DNA of 64,000 nt from Reichenbachiella agarivorans. Its GTDB lineage: Bacteria; Bacteroidota; Bacteroidia; Cytophagales; Cyclobacteriaceae. Below are positions 16,973 to 27,700 of this stretch, piece after piece. The position numbers and the translations under genes are program-made. The stretch lies in assembly GCF_025502585.1 (NCBI RefSeq), contig NZ_CP106679.1, positions 2,139,501-2,203,500 on the forward strand, written 5' to 3'. Every line of letters starts with the position of its first letter. Position 1 is the stretch's first letter. The notes below the pieces were generated by a model. That model did not search any database. It worked only from the letters and a program-made list of their open reading frames with translations, and was not told where the DNA came from.

Positions 16973-17360
16973 GTGGGGGGATCAAAGTGGCACTGCGTCC
17001 CGAAGGTCTAAAAATCCTGCACACCAAAGATAGTAGAAAGCACTGCTACTTCTCAGCGGCAGATATCACAGTCGAGTTTCACTGAAACCAGCCAGAACCC
17101 ACGTTGACATATGCCCGATCAGCGTCTATTATATGCCTTTATTCGCTGAAGAACATTTTCCTGAAACCCAACAACTTTTCAGCCTTTATGACGATTCCGA
17201 GGTTGTTTGGCACTAAAGTTTCTACAAAAGTTCTCTGAGTTTGTGGGATTTCAACAACCTTAATTTTTCCGTTGGCTTGATGTTTGAACCCTGCATAAAG
17301 AATACCTACCAGATATATATAGTTGTCTAAAGTTGGCAGGTGATGGTTTGACGGACGAAA

Positions 17361-18014
17361 TTATACTTCATCTTTCAATCGGCTATCCAGATATGACTGA
17401 ATGACTTTTAGTGCATTTTCGAATGTTGAGCCATTGTTGGGAACGACGATGTCTGCGCTGTACTTGTAGGGGGAGATGTACTGGTGGTAGGCTGGCATCA
17501 CGTGGTATTCAAATCGATACATGACGTCTTCCATGTCGTAGTTGCGCTCGATGGCATCTCTGATGATACGTCGCTTCATCATCAGGTGATCGTGCGTATC
17601 TACAAATATTTTTAGATCTATTTGCTGGCTGATTTCCTTTTCGCTGAACACAAAAATCCCCTCTACTACTATGATAGGAGCTGGCTTGGTGACTATTATC
17701 TTGGGTGTGATATTCGGATTGTTGAAGGTATATTCTTCCCTTGAGATGGTTTCACCTTGCTTGAGCTTTATCACATCTTTGGCGAATGCCAACAGATCAA
17801 TCGATCCCGGTATGTCAAAATTCACCACTCCATTTTCGTCGATGAACTGTTCCTCATAGGGTCGATAGTAGTTGTCAAGCAGCAGGACACTGATTTGCTC
17901 TGAGGAGAACAAAGCTTGTAGATCGGTTAGGAGTTTGGTCTTGCCCGAACCACTGCCGCCACATATACCGATTATGTAGGGATTGTAATTTGAATTTTTC
18001 AATTTGGGACTCAT
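17361..18014 (-). CDS. udk: Uridine kinase family protein
   Basis: Phosphorylates uridine (and usually cytidine) in pyrimidine salvage. The P-loop GICGGSGSGKTKLL stands at residues ~17-30. The nucleoside-binding segment DNYYRPYEEQ, the PIIVVEGIFVF strand and the RRIIRDAIERNYDMEDV region match the uridine kinase/PRK fold. At 217 aa it has the family length. The start is ATG 18014. The gene stands alone, facing the coiled-coil gene divergently. Some Bacteroidota uridine-kinase-like proteins have untested substrates, so the exact nucleoside is not proven. Confidence 0.9.
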   Translation of the reverse strand: MSPKLKNSNYNPYIIGICGGSGSGKTKLLTDLQALFSSEQISVLLLDNYYRPYEEQFIDENGVVNFDIPGSIDLLAFAKDVIKLKQGETISREEYTFNNPNITPKIIVTKPAPIIVVEGIFVFSEKEISQQIDLKIFVDTHDHLMMKRRIIRDAIERNYDMEDVMYRFEYHVMPAYHQYISPYKYSADIVVPNNGSTFENALKVIQSYLDSRLKDEV

Positions 18015-18069
18015 TTAATGTGTTAAGCCTGCAAAAGTAGTATTCTAAGACAAGAATACTGAATCATCG

Positions 18070-18101
18070 TTGTATTAACTGTGCGTTACTTTCTATCTTT
18101 A
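18070..18101 (+). promoter_or_regulatory. Putative promoter of the coiled-coil gene
   Basis: TTG at 18070-18072 and TATCTTTA at 18094-18101, spacer 21 bp. One mismatch to TAnnTTTG. The start codon lies 24 bases downstream. Confidence 0.5.
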
Positions 18102-18125
18102 GTCAAACTATAAACATTTACATGT

Positions 18126-18407
18126 ATGAGTGTTGAACATCAAGGTCAAGTTGAAAAAATCCTGAAAGAACTGGGAAAGAAAATAGACGAGCTAATCAAA
18201 GAGGCCAAAGGTGCCAAAGATGAAATTCGTGATGAAGTAGAAGCCAAGATTAAGGTTTTGAAAAAGAAGCGAGACAACCTGGAAGAGGAGTATGCTGATT
18301 TTAAGGTGAAGAATGAAAGCAAATGGGTGGAAATCAAGAATCACCTGTCATCTGCAGCTGAGGAGATCAAATTGGCTGCCGAGGCTGCTTTCAAAAAGAA
18401 AGAGTAA
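18126..18407 (+). CDS. Small coiled-coil protein, unknown function
   Basis: A 93-aa, highly charged, almost wholly helical protein (KILKELGKKIDELIKEAKGAK, then a long K/E-rich heptad region to KKKE). There is no signal peptide or membrane segment, so it is cytoplasmic. It resembles small stress-response coiled-coil proteins that are common in Bacteroidota and cyanobacteria, but I cannot name a family. It has its own likely promoter at 18070 and stands between divergent udk and the ABC-F gene without tight coupling to either. Confidence 0.75.
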   Translation: MSVEHQGQVEKILKELGKKIDELIKEAKGAKDEIRDEVEAKIKVLKKKRDNLEEEYADFKVKNESKWVEIKNHLSSAAEEIKLAAEAAFKKKE

Positions 18408-18550
18408 TCTACGCCATGGCTGCTTCTGACTGAAACTATTCAAGTTTAATTCAGAGCTATAGCTGATGCTGATCATAACTTGCCATAGATTTGCCATTGA
18501 ATTCTTGTCACCATCGGGATGATGAGAATCGTATGATAAAATAGAAATTT

Positions 18551-20428
18551 ATGCCTCCAATAGCAGTATCAGTAGAAAAATTATCCAAAAGTTACAACGA
18601 CAAAGAGCTTTTTGAAAAGGTCACATTTGGGATCGACCAAGGTCAAAAAGTAGCGCTTGTCGGTGTGAATGGCTGTGGCAAATCCACTTTGCTCAACATC
18701 ATCTCTGGCAAAGACAAGCAAGATGAAGGGTTGGTTTCTTTTCAAAAAGGTCTGAAAGTATCTTACTTGGCTCAATCACCTGATTTGGATGCTTTTGATA
18801 CCGTCTTGGATTCTATTTTTGATCCCAATCACCCTGAGTCTAAACTGCTGGGAGAGTATTGGGAGTTGGTCGAAAAGGAAGAACCTACCATGGCTGATCA
18901 GTCACGAGTTGAGTACCTGATCTCTGAAATCGATGGTAGAAATGCCTGGGATTACGAATACAAACTCAAAGAAATTTTGGACAAACTGGGCATCACGGAT
19001 CTGAATCAGAAGATCAGTAGCATGTCAGGAGGGCAGAAGAAGCGTATAGCGCTTGCCAAAGCGCTTTTGGATGATCCAGAATTTTTGATCCTCGATGAAC
19101 CCACCAACCACCTGGATCTCAATATCATCGAGTGGTTGGAGGATTACTTGAGTTCGCAGAATTTGTCGATTCTGATGGTAACTCACGATAGGTATTTTCT
19201 CGACAAGGTGTGTAACGAGATCATTGAGATTGACCGTGGACAAATCTTCAAATACAAAGGCAATTATTCTTATTATTTAGAGAAGAAGGCCGAACAGGAA
19301 AGTATCAATTTGGCAGAAAAGGACAAAGCCAAAAACTTGCTTTCCAAGGAATTGGACTGGATGAGGCGCCAGCCTAAAGCACGAGGGACTAAGTCCAAAT
19401 CAAGGATAGAGGCTTTTTACGAGACAGAGAAGAAGGCCAATGTGGACTTGAGCAGACAGAATATGGAGATCAAGCTGTCAGGAAGACGACAGGGGAAGAA
19501 GATTCTGGAGCTTAAAAAAATATCCAAAGCATGGGGAGACAAATCTGTTTTCAAGAATTTTTCCCACGTTTTTGCCAGAGGAGAGAAGATAGGCGTAGTG
19601 GGGCAAAACGGGACAGGAAAATCTACCTTCCTCAACGTCCTCACGGGAGAGATCAAACCTGATGAGGGAACGATCGAGCAGGGATTGAATACTGTTTTCG
19701 GGTACTATCATCAGCATACAATCGAGGAAGATCCAGGAAAGAAAGTGATAGATGTCATCTCAGAGATTGCGGATTCTATCGAGCTAGAGGATGGCAATGC
19801 CATCACAGCTTCTCAGCTATTGAATCAATTTTTGTTCCCGCCCAAAACGCAGTATTCGCATGTGTCTAAATTGAGTGGAGGAGAAAAGAGGAGGTTGCAA
19901 CTGCTCAAGGTATTGATCACCAATCCTAACTTTTTGATTCTCGATGAGCCAACCAACGACTTGGATATTGTGACGCTCAATGTATTGGAGGATTATTTGG
20001 ACAACTTCCCAGGTTGTCTGTTGGTTGTGTCGCATGATCGTTATTTCATGGATCGATTGGTGGATCATTTGTTTGTTTTAGATGAGACTGATGAGATTCA
20101 GGACTTTCCTGGCAATTACACCGACTTTAGATTCCAACTAGAGGAAAAGAAGAAGGAGAAGGTTGACGAAAAATCAGATCGGGGTGTTGAAAAGGTAAAA
20201 TCAGAAGAAAAACGCAAATTGAGTTATGCGGAAAAGCTGGAGTTCGAAACCTTGGAATCAGATATTGAAAAATTGAATAAGAGGAAGGCAGAGTTTGAAG
20301 AAAAGATGAATTCTGGAGAAACCGATCATGCAGTATTGACGGAGTGGTCCAACGAATTGTTGGTGATCAATGATGAGATTGATTCCAAGGAGTTGAGATG
20401 GCTAGAACTGTCCGAAATCTCACAGTAG
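18551..20428 (+). CDS. uup: ABC-F family ATPase (Uup-like)
   Basis: Soluble ABC-F protein with two ABC cassettes in one chain and no membrane domain; such proteins act on ribosomes or, for Uup, on DNA/ribosome processes. Cassette 1: Walker A GVNGCGKSTLLN, signature MSGGQKKRIALAKAL, Walker B EFLILDEPTNHLD. Cassette 2: GQNGTGKSTFLNVL, LSGGEKRRLQLLKVL, NFLILDEPTNDLD. The linker between them contains RRQPKARGTKSKSRIEAF, typical of Uup. The C-terminal ~90 residues are a charged coiled coil (EKRKLSYAEKLEFETL...), the Uup DNA-binding-type domain. At 625 aa it is full-length. Confidence 0.93.
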   Translation: MPPIAVSVEKLSKSYNDKELFEKVTFGIDQGQKVALVGVNGCGKSTLLNIISGKDKQDEGLVSFQKGLKVSYLAQSPDLDAFDTVLDSIFDPNHPESKLLGEYWELVEKEEPTMADQSRVEYLISEIDGRNAWDYEYKLKEILDKLGITDLNQKISSMSGGQKKRIALAKALLDDPEFLILDEPTNHLDLNIIEWLEDYLSSQNLSILMVTHDRYFLDKVCNEIIEIDRGQIFKYKGNYSYYLEKKAEQESINLAEKDKAKNLLSKELDWMRRQPKARGTKSKSRIEAFYETEKKANVDLSRQNMEIKLSGRRQGKKILELKKISKAWGDKSVFKNFSHVFARGEKIGVVGQNGTGKSTFLNVLTGEIKPDEGTIEQGLNTVFGYYHQHTIEEDPGKKVIDVISEIADSIELEDGNAITASQLLNQFLFPPKTQYSHVSKLSGGEKRRLQLLKVLITNPNFLILDEPTNDLDIVTLNVLEDYLDNFPGCLLVVSHDRYFMDRLVDHLFVLDETDEIQDFPGNYTDFRFQLEEKKKEKVDEKSDRGVEKVKSEEKRKLSYAEKLEFETLESDIEKLNKRKAEFEEKMNSGETDHAVLTEWSNELLVINDEIDSKELRWLELSEISQ

Positions 20429-20594
20429 AAAAGCGGACACATACAGGTTGCTGGGTGTCCGATATCGTAACAGGTTGTTTTTTAGTATTTTGAATACTTT
20501 ATATAAGTATTTGATAAATAGTTGTTTATGTTTTTTGGCACAGGCTTTGACGAATGAGAGTAGGTCATAACTCAAAATAAATAAACCTGATCCC

Positions 20595-20807
20595 ATGAAA
20601 CGATGGAAGTTATCTGACAAGCGCGTGTTGTTGATTCTCTTAGGAGTATTGACAGCCGTTATCATTGGTTTTGACTCCAATGTCAGTGATATGAAAATCG
20701 AAATGTTGACAGTACAAGAAAATACTGTCAATGTCCGATTGACTCGTCCGATTGCCAACATCTCGTTAAAATATGGGACGCTTAAACAATTTTTTTTAAA
20801 TTACTAA
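20595..20807 (+). CDS. Small membrane-anchored protein, unknown function
   Basis: Possible 70-aa protein: a basic N-terminus (MKRWKLSDKR), one hydrophobic segment (VLLILLGVLTAVIIGF) and a short, probably periplasmic tail. I recognise no family. It ends 10 bases before the PspC gene in the same direction, which supports it being translated. Its codon use looks ordinary, but it is short and unsupported by homology that I can recall. Confidence 0.5.
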   Translation: MKRWKLSDKRVLLILLGVLTAVIIGFDSNVSDMKIEMLTVQENTVNVRLTRPIANISLKYGTLKQFFLNY

Positions 20808-20817
20808 AGTAGAAATC

Positions 20818-21000
20818 ATGACAAGAATATTGAAAAAATCAAGTGACAGAGTATTAGGAGGAGTATTAGGAGGGATAGCTGATTACTTTGGGTGGGATTA
20901 CACCTTGGTGAGATTGGCCTATGTGATTCTCAGCTTCATGTCTATTGGATTCCCAGGCATTATCGTTTACCTCGTGCTTTGGTTCATCATGCCTGATTGA
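20818..21000 (+). CDS. PspC-domain protein
   Basis: A 60-aa PspC-domain protein of the inner membrane. The family start (LKKSSDRVLGGVLGGIADYFGWD) is diagnostic apart from its length, followed by one long hydrophobic stretch ending in YLVLWFIMPD, the usual PspC end. Stand-alone PspC proteins of this size are common in Bacteroidota; a role in envelope stress is inferred from PspC of enterobacteria. Its last 14 bases overlap the stop region of the convergent phosphopantetheinyl transferase gene. It probably forms a pair with the small membrane protein upstream. Confidence 0.88.
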   Translation: MTRILKKSSDRVLGGVLGGIADYFGWDYTLVRLAYVILSFMSIGFPGIIVYLVLWFIMPD

Positions 21001-21658
21001 TTTCAGGCCGATGACCTTCATGCTCGATCATCGAGTAACAAATGACTTCATTTTTCCAGCGCTGGAAATCCATTTTATAGTGAGAACCATTGCTCATTGT
21101 TTTGGGCATTTGAATCAAAGGTTTGATGTAATACTCGTTTCCTGATAAGATGACTTCACAATCATGAAAATCTATAAATGACTTGGTGAGTTGGTATTGC
21201 ATTTTGTAGAATGTCTCTTTCATAGAAAAAAACAAAGTGCTGAGAAACTCGCTTTCAGCATTATTGGCCGATGAGAGTAGTTTGATTTCATCGGAGGTAA
21301 AAAACAAATCCCATAGATCGGGTTGTACTCTACCGATGGTTTCGATATCAAGACCTATGGTTTGGTATATTTGGTGTGAAGCAAGTATTGCTCCAGCCAA
21401 GTGCTGCGAATGGCTGATGGATCCTGTCATCCCGATGGGCCATTTGGGCGCACCAGAAGTTTCTTTCAATATAGGAGAGGTCATCCCAACCTGTTTTAAG
21501 CATTGATGTGCACAGTATCTGCCTCGACAAAAGTCTAATAATCTTTTTGATTCATAGTGAATAGCTACCTTTTGTTCTTCAGTGTGTAGAATTTCTGTAC
21601 CTACATCTTCATTGGTAAAAAATGAAATGACATGGTGAGAAGCTGGTATCTCAATCAT
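20987..21658 (-). CDS. 4'-phosphopantetheinyl transferase (Sfp type)
   Basis: Transfers phosphopantetheine from CoA to the active serine of carrier proteins, here most likely the ACP of the adjacent synthase. The Sfp signatures are visible: GLDIETIGR (Mg-binding acidic residues) and FSMKETFYKMQ (the WxxKEAxxK-type motif). I chose ATG 21658 (MIEIPASHHV, 223 aa). The longer frame starts at a TTG inside the synthase gene and would run through the terminator hairpin at 21672-21711. The gene ends with a 14-bp tail-to-tail overlap with pspC. Despite its position behind the synthase it is separated from it by that terminator, so it may be expressed partly by read-through or from an unseen promoter. 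Confidence 0.9.
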   Translation of the reverse strand: MIEIPASHHVISFFTNEDVGTEILHTEEQKVAIHYESKRLLDFCRGRYCAHQCLKQVGMTSPILKETSGAPKWPIGMTGSISHSQHLAGAILASHQIYQTIGLDIETIGRVQPDLWDLFFTSDEIKLLSSANNAESEFLSTLFFSMKETFYKMQYQLTKSFIDFHDCEVILSGNEYYIKPLIQMPKTMSNGSHYKMDFQRWKNEVICYSMIEHEGHRPEINQA

Positions 21659-21671
21659 AAAAGGGGTAATG

Positions 21672-21711
21672 AAAAAACTCCCTTCAATAGAGCATGCTCT
21701 ACCGAAGGGAG
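21672..21711 (-). terminator. Terminator of the polyketide synthase gene
   Basis: On the minus strand CTCCCTTC pairs with GAAGGGAG (8 bp), enclosing a second palindrome GAGCATGCTC, followed by six T. It starts nine bases after the synthase stop. Confidence 0.85.
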
Positions 21712-21719
21712 AATGTTTA

Positions 21720-24700
21720 TTAATTTTCGACAAGTACCAATTTTAGATCAGCACTGATCCTTTGGCGTATGAAGTCCTTGTTCCTACTCACAAACCAGTG
21801 ATCACCGTGCACCAACTCCTGCTTAAATTCTGCAGTCGTATGTTCTTGCCATGGAGTCATTTCTTCTGGCAAAGTAACCTCATCCTCAATCGCTGAGAAT
21901 ACGGTGATAGGGCAATTGAACTTGTCTGCCTCGACAAAGTCATAGTTGATCAAAAGAGCCATGTCTAATCTCATGATAGGGAGGATTTTTTTGACATACT
22001 CTATGTCATCTATGTAGGTCATCAAGCCCAGAAGCTTCTGCTCAGAATTGGAAGAGATGGTAGTTTGTGCCATTACATCCAGATTCTTCCAAGTATGAGT
22101 CATCTGTGGAGCCATCGTTGCAGAACTAAAGAAGCGTATGGGCTCCTTGCCATGCTTTGCACGTAAAATTCGGGTGAGTTCGAAGGCGACTATGCCACCA
22201 AAACTATGACCAAAAAAGGCAAATGGACCATCCAGAAGTGGTAGAATGGATTGTTCTAAATCCTCTAGGAGGTCTTCTATATGAGAGAAGAACCCTTCTT
22301 TTTTCCTGTTTTCTCTACCAGGCATCTGTACTGCATATACATCAGTTCCTAACGGCGCATCGTACATAAAGTCATTGAACATAGAAGCTCCTGCTCCCAT
22401 CGAGTGAAACATGAATAGTTTTATGTTATTACTTGGATAACCCTCTTCATTTTTCTTATGTACAAACCACTTGTTGATTACTTCTATATCTTCTTCTGTA
22501 GAGATACCCGATTCATCGTTGGCGACACCTGTCTCTGTACCCGTGCTGCGTAGGCTGTCGATGATGTGATTGGACATTTCGACGATACTAGGTCCTTTGG
22601 ATATTTTCATCAGTGGGTAATTGAATTCCAATTTTTGGAGCATCCAATTTCTCAATTGATTCATCATCAGGGAATCAAGACCAATGGCTGAAATAGATTT
22701 GTTTTCATCCAGTTTGTCAGGAACAGTACCTAAAATTCTGGCTAATGCTTCTTTCAAATTGATTGTCAATATACCGAGAGCTTCACCATTGGAAGTAATG
22801 ATTTGATCTCTCAAACTATCACTACTACTTTTTGCTGAGCTGACCTTTAGGTTTTCATCAGAAAGCAGATGGTTGAGCTTAGCATCGTTTTTGAGATGAT
22901 AGAAGAATTCTCTGAATTTCAGCCAGTCAATATTGGCGGTCATTCTGACTGCTGCTCCTTCGAGTAGCATGGTTTCTACTTTGCTCGTCACCTGATGCAG
23001 GGTCAGAGGATTCCAACCTTGGTTTTCGAGTACATTTAGTAGGTTGCCTGCATCTTTTGACATACCCGCAAAATTCCCTAGTACACCTAGATTTACGCTT
23101 TGTGCATTCAAACCTTTTGACCTCCTATAGATGGCTAGCTTGTCCAAAAAGTTGTTGGCAGAGGAATAATTTGACTGACCTGGGAATCCAACTACTGCAG
23201 AAATGGACGATAGTGTCAGGAAAAAATCTAGATCAAGTGATTCGGTCGCTAGGTGTAGATTCCAAGCACCAATGGCTTTGGGAATAAACACTTTCTTGAA
23301 CAAATCTTTGTCCATTCCTTGTATGGTAGAATCGTCTATGATTCCAGCACTATGAACCAGTCCACCGATTGGCAAAGTGCTATTTACACGGCTGATCATT
23401 TCTTGTACTTGATCACGGTGTGATAGGTCAAGCTTTTCGATTGAGATATTCACACCCTCCTCTTGTAGCTTGCTAATCCAGTTTTTGTCATAATCAGTTT
23501 TTGCACCACTACGGCTCACCATGACGAGATTTTTTGCACCTCGATTGGCTAGGAATTTGGCCATTTCAAGTCCAAATCCACTTGCTCCTCCAGTGACCAC
23601 ATAGGAGAGATCAGGAGACAGCGAGAGTCTTGTCATGGGCAACGCATGCACAGTCGTATCCTCCATTGACAATACCACTTTGCCCACATGAGTACTTTCA
23701 GTTTTTAGTTCGATGGCTTCTTTGATTTTACCGATCTTAAAGGTCTGAAATGAACCGACAGACAAAGACTGGATAGCAAATAGCTGTGTGACTTTCTGAA
23801 ACAATCGTGCAGCCTTTTGAGGCTTTTGTTTCATTAGCTTTTCGATATTGATAGTGGTATAGCTCAGGTTTTTGCCAGATCTTTTGATGCTTAGACTGGT
23901 TTCATCAGAGACATCCGTACTGCCGATATCGATAAAGCGACCAAAATCTCGAAGACATTTGATACTCTGTACGATAGATTTGCCATTCAGCGAGTTCAGA
24001 ACCAAATCGACCCCCCCTCCGTCGGAATCTTGCATGACCGTATCATAAAAGGAAGTTGACAGGCTGTCATATACGTTTTTAACACCCATTGTTTGTAACG
24101 TAGCCCTCTTTTGGTCTGAATCAGCAGTTGTATAAATTTCTAGTCCTTTCATTTGAGCCAGTGCAATAGCTGCCAAGCCTACGTCATCAGTAGCTGAATG
24201 AATGAGGACTCGTTCGCCTGCTTCGAGTTGACCTATGGTAAACATACTGTAGTATGCAGTTAGATAATCATAGGAAATGCAAGAGGCTTCTTCAAAGGAC
24301 AAGTGATCAGGCTTGTGAGTTACACAGTGTTGCGGAGCAGTTGCTTTCCCTGCAAATGCCTGGGAAGTAAAACAAATCACTGCGTCACCTACTGAGAATT
24401 TGGTGACATTGTGACCCACACGGGTGATGACTCCACTACATTCGGAACCTAATTGATTTTCTATAGATTCTTGGTCTTGCATGCCTCCATTGATGAGGAA
24501 AATATCTCTTGAGTTGATACCCGCTGCCTTTACATCAATTTCAATCTCTTCTTCTCCCAGTTGTGAAGGTCCTGTTTTTATGAATTTTATAGAATCCAAA
24601 ACACCTTTTTCCTGAAGAATGGTATGGTAATATGAGCCAGAAGCAGCGATGCTTTCTGAAGCAGATTCTTGCGCTTTTTCTTTTTCGACTGAAAGCAAAC

Positions 24701-27700
24701 GTTTGACAAATATCTTTTCACCACGAAATGCAAAATCAGTTTCTTCACCACCATTGGAAGTGGAAGAGATGAACTTCGCTAGATTTGATGCCTCTTTCTC
24801 ATTGTTGAGATCAGCTAGGTCAGCAATTTTGATGGTAGCTAAAGGGTATTCGTTGAACATCACTCTACCTAATCCGAATGAGACAGATTGGAGGATATTG
24901 ATGCTTTGATCCGAATCCACTACCCTATCAGCTTGCTCGTTGATCAACCAAACGGACAGTTGCATTTCTTCTTCTATAATGGCATTGAATATATTGAGGA
25001 CTTTCCAGCTGAGGTCTACCGCTGTGATTTCTATTTCCTGCCGTTTTTCAGAAACTGGTAGGGTGATCACGATTCGGTTGAGAGTAGGGTGGTTGTTTTT
25101 AATCTCCACGATGGCCTCCCGAACCGTATCCCTGTCAGAAAAATCATTGATAGAAGGACGTATGATGGTAGTTCCATTTTCTACTAGTTCCTTCTCTAGT
25201 TTTTCTGCTGAGAAATCGTTTTCTGCAATCATTAACACCTTGTTTTTTGCTGGCTTGAAAGCAAAATCAGGTGCATCTATCCAGTTGTATTCGTAGCAGC
25301 CGCTGTACGCCACATCTTGACTTTGTGTCCTAGACCCTTCGATGTACTTGCAATGTAGCCCTTGGATTTCGGCAATCAATGTTCCGTCTTCGTCTAGAAT
25401 ACAAAAATCACCTTTTAAATACTGCGCACTAGCTTCGGATACCATGACGTAGCTGTACACATCAGACGATTTGGGTTTCGTATGAAATTTGTAGCGGTCT
25501 ATATGAGTAGGTAGATAGATGCCTCGCTCTTCTACATCACTATCTAAATTGGCAGCAAAGATCGTGTGTAGACATGCATCCAAAATACAAGGGTGTAAGT
25601 TGTAATCCTCAATGCCATACTCTAAAGATTCGTGTAGATTCACTTTGGAGAGAATTTCATTGTCAACAACCCAGAGATTCTTGATCGCTTTGAAAGTAGC
25701 ACCGTAGTACAGCCCACTTTTTTTCAGTTCAAGATACATGGGTTGAACAGGCAATCTATCATATATTCTTTCCTTGAGTTGTTCAAGATCAACGGTAGTA
25801 GAATTGAATTTGTCACCAAGGGTGTTCATCTTTCCGTTGGAATGCTTGACCCATTTGGCATTGGGCGTGTTTTTATCTCTACTCAGAACCCAATATTTCT
25901 TTTCCTCAGAATAGACTTCAATTTTCACTTCTGAGAATTCACCTTCCTCTGGCAAGAAAAGAGCACTTTCAAAATTTATATCTTCTAAGAATCCAAAGTC
26001 TTCTCCAAATGCCTGTTGAGCTGCCGCAATAGCCATTTCCAAATGACCAGTAGCAGGGAAGATGATCACATCATCGACTTTGTGATCGTCTATATATGGA
26101 TCTATATGTCTATCCAACAGGAAGTTGAATGTGTAGCCATCTTCATTGGTTCCAGAACTGCTGTAATCCTTTACCAAAGGATGTATTCTTTTGGAAGTTC
26201 TTTGAGATTGGTGTTTAGAACTTTCATACCAGAATGATTTTAGATCCCATTTGTATTTGGGAAGGTCTAAAACATTATTCGCATGAGGGTAAATACTATC
26301 CCAATCCAAGTTGATGCCTTTGGTGTACAAAGAACCTAAAGTCTGCAAAAATCGAATTTTCTCATTTTCCATTCTTTTGATGGATGGAAAGATGGAAGCA
26401 TTGGAATCTTTGTTTGAAAAAACCTCTTCGGCACCTGGCGATAGGGCAGGGTGTGGTCCTATTTCTATGAAAATGTCATAGCCGTCGTTGACCATTTCGC
26501 TTAGAGCATTTGAGAAATAGACAGGTTCACGTACATTGTCGTACCAATACTCACTCACCAAATGTAGTCCATTTTCCATTTTTCCAGTGACCGTCGAATA
26601 GAGGTCAATTTTGGCTTTGCTGGGCTGGAGTTGGGACAGCGAACTTATCAATTCATCCTTCAGTGGCTCCATGTGATGAGAATGGAATGGTACTGTCACT
26701 CTCAAGAACTTATTGAAGATGTCCTTTTTCTCCAACTGTTCTGCTATTTCGATGAGCGGTTCTTCGTCACCAGATAGCACAGCCATTTTTGGGCCATTGA
26801 GTGCCCCGATGGAGACTCTGTCGGTGACATCTTTGATTAATTCTTCTGCTTCTATTTGAGACAGGCTGACTGCCAACATCTTTCCTTTGCCGGTAGCAGC
26901 ATGCTGTCCGCGACTTCTATGAAAAATCACTTGTACTGCCTGTTCCAAGGTTAAGGCACCAGAGGTATATGCAGCGGCTACTTCGCCGATAGAATGACCC
27001 ACAACACCTTGAGGAGTCACGCCATGCTTTTTCCATAGCTCTACAAGGGCAATTTGTATGGACATGATGGCAGGCTGTGCGATTCTGGTATCGTTTACTC
27101 TTGAGTTTTCTTCATCCTTGTTCATTTCTTCCAACAACGACCAACCTGCTATCTCTTTGAAATAGCCTTCTATTTTTTGGATGGTAGATTTGAAAAGGGG
27201 CTCGCTCGCTATCAATTCCTGTCCCATAGCAAACCACTGCGGGCCTTGTCCTGTAAATACAAACCCGACTTTTTTTGCAGGAGTATCCACTTCGTTGATC
27301 ACGACTCCAGATAGGATGTTGCCTTCTAAATAGGCTTCAATTTTGGTAACGATGTCTTGGGCATCAATACCAGCTATGGCAATGCGATGTCTCAGATCTG
27401 ATCTGTGTTTTCCAATGTTATAGCATATGTCTTTCAGCGAATGTGCTGAGGACAGTAGGTAAGCAGCGTACTCTCTTAATAGGTTTTGGAGAGAGGATAT
27501 TGTCTCTGCACTGGTGTGAAAGAGGTACATATTTTGATCATCAATGTCAACTTTCTTAGCTTGTGTGGGCATGATGTATTCTTGTACCACGACATGAGCG
27601 TTTGTTCCGCCGGCACCAAAGGAATTGACACCCCCTATTCTTGGACTGCCGTCTTTTTGTGCTGGCCAATCTGTGTTTTCACTGACAACTTTTAATTTCC

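Larger units (their letters stand above)
16438..17360. other. 923-bp gene-free region with repeats
   Basis: No credible gene. It contains a 42-bp tandem repeat (16654-16837) and an 11-bp-stem hairpin (16948-16972). The open frames on both strands over the repeat arise because 42 is a multiple of three. The part from 16973 to 17360 shows nothing I recognise. Confidence 0.7.

Noticed and set aside
20434-20461. Hairpin behind the ABC-F gene as terminator
   Set aside because: A 7-bp stem (CGGACAC / GTGTCCG) exists, but there is no T-run after it on the plus strand.
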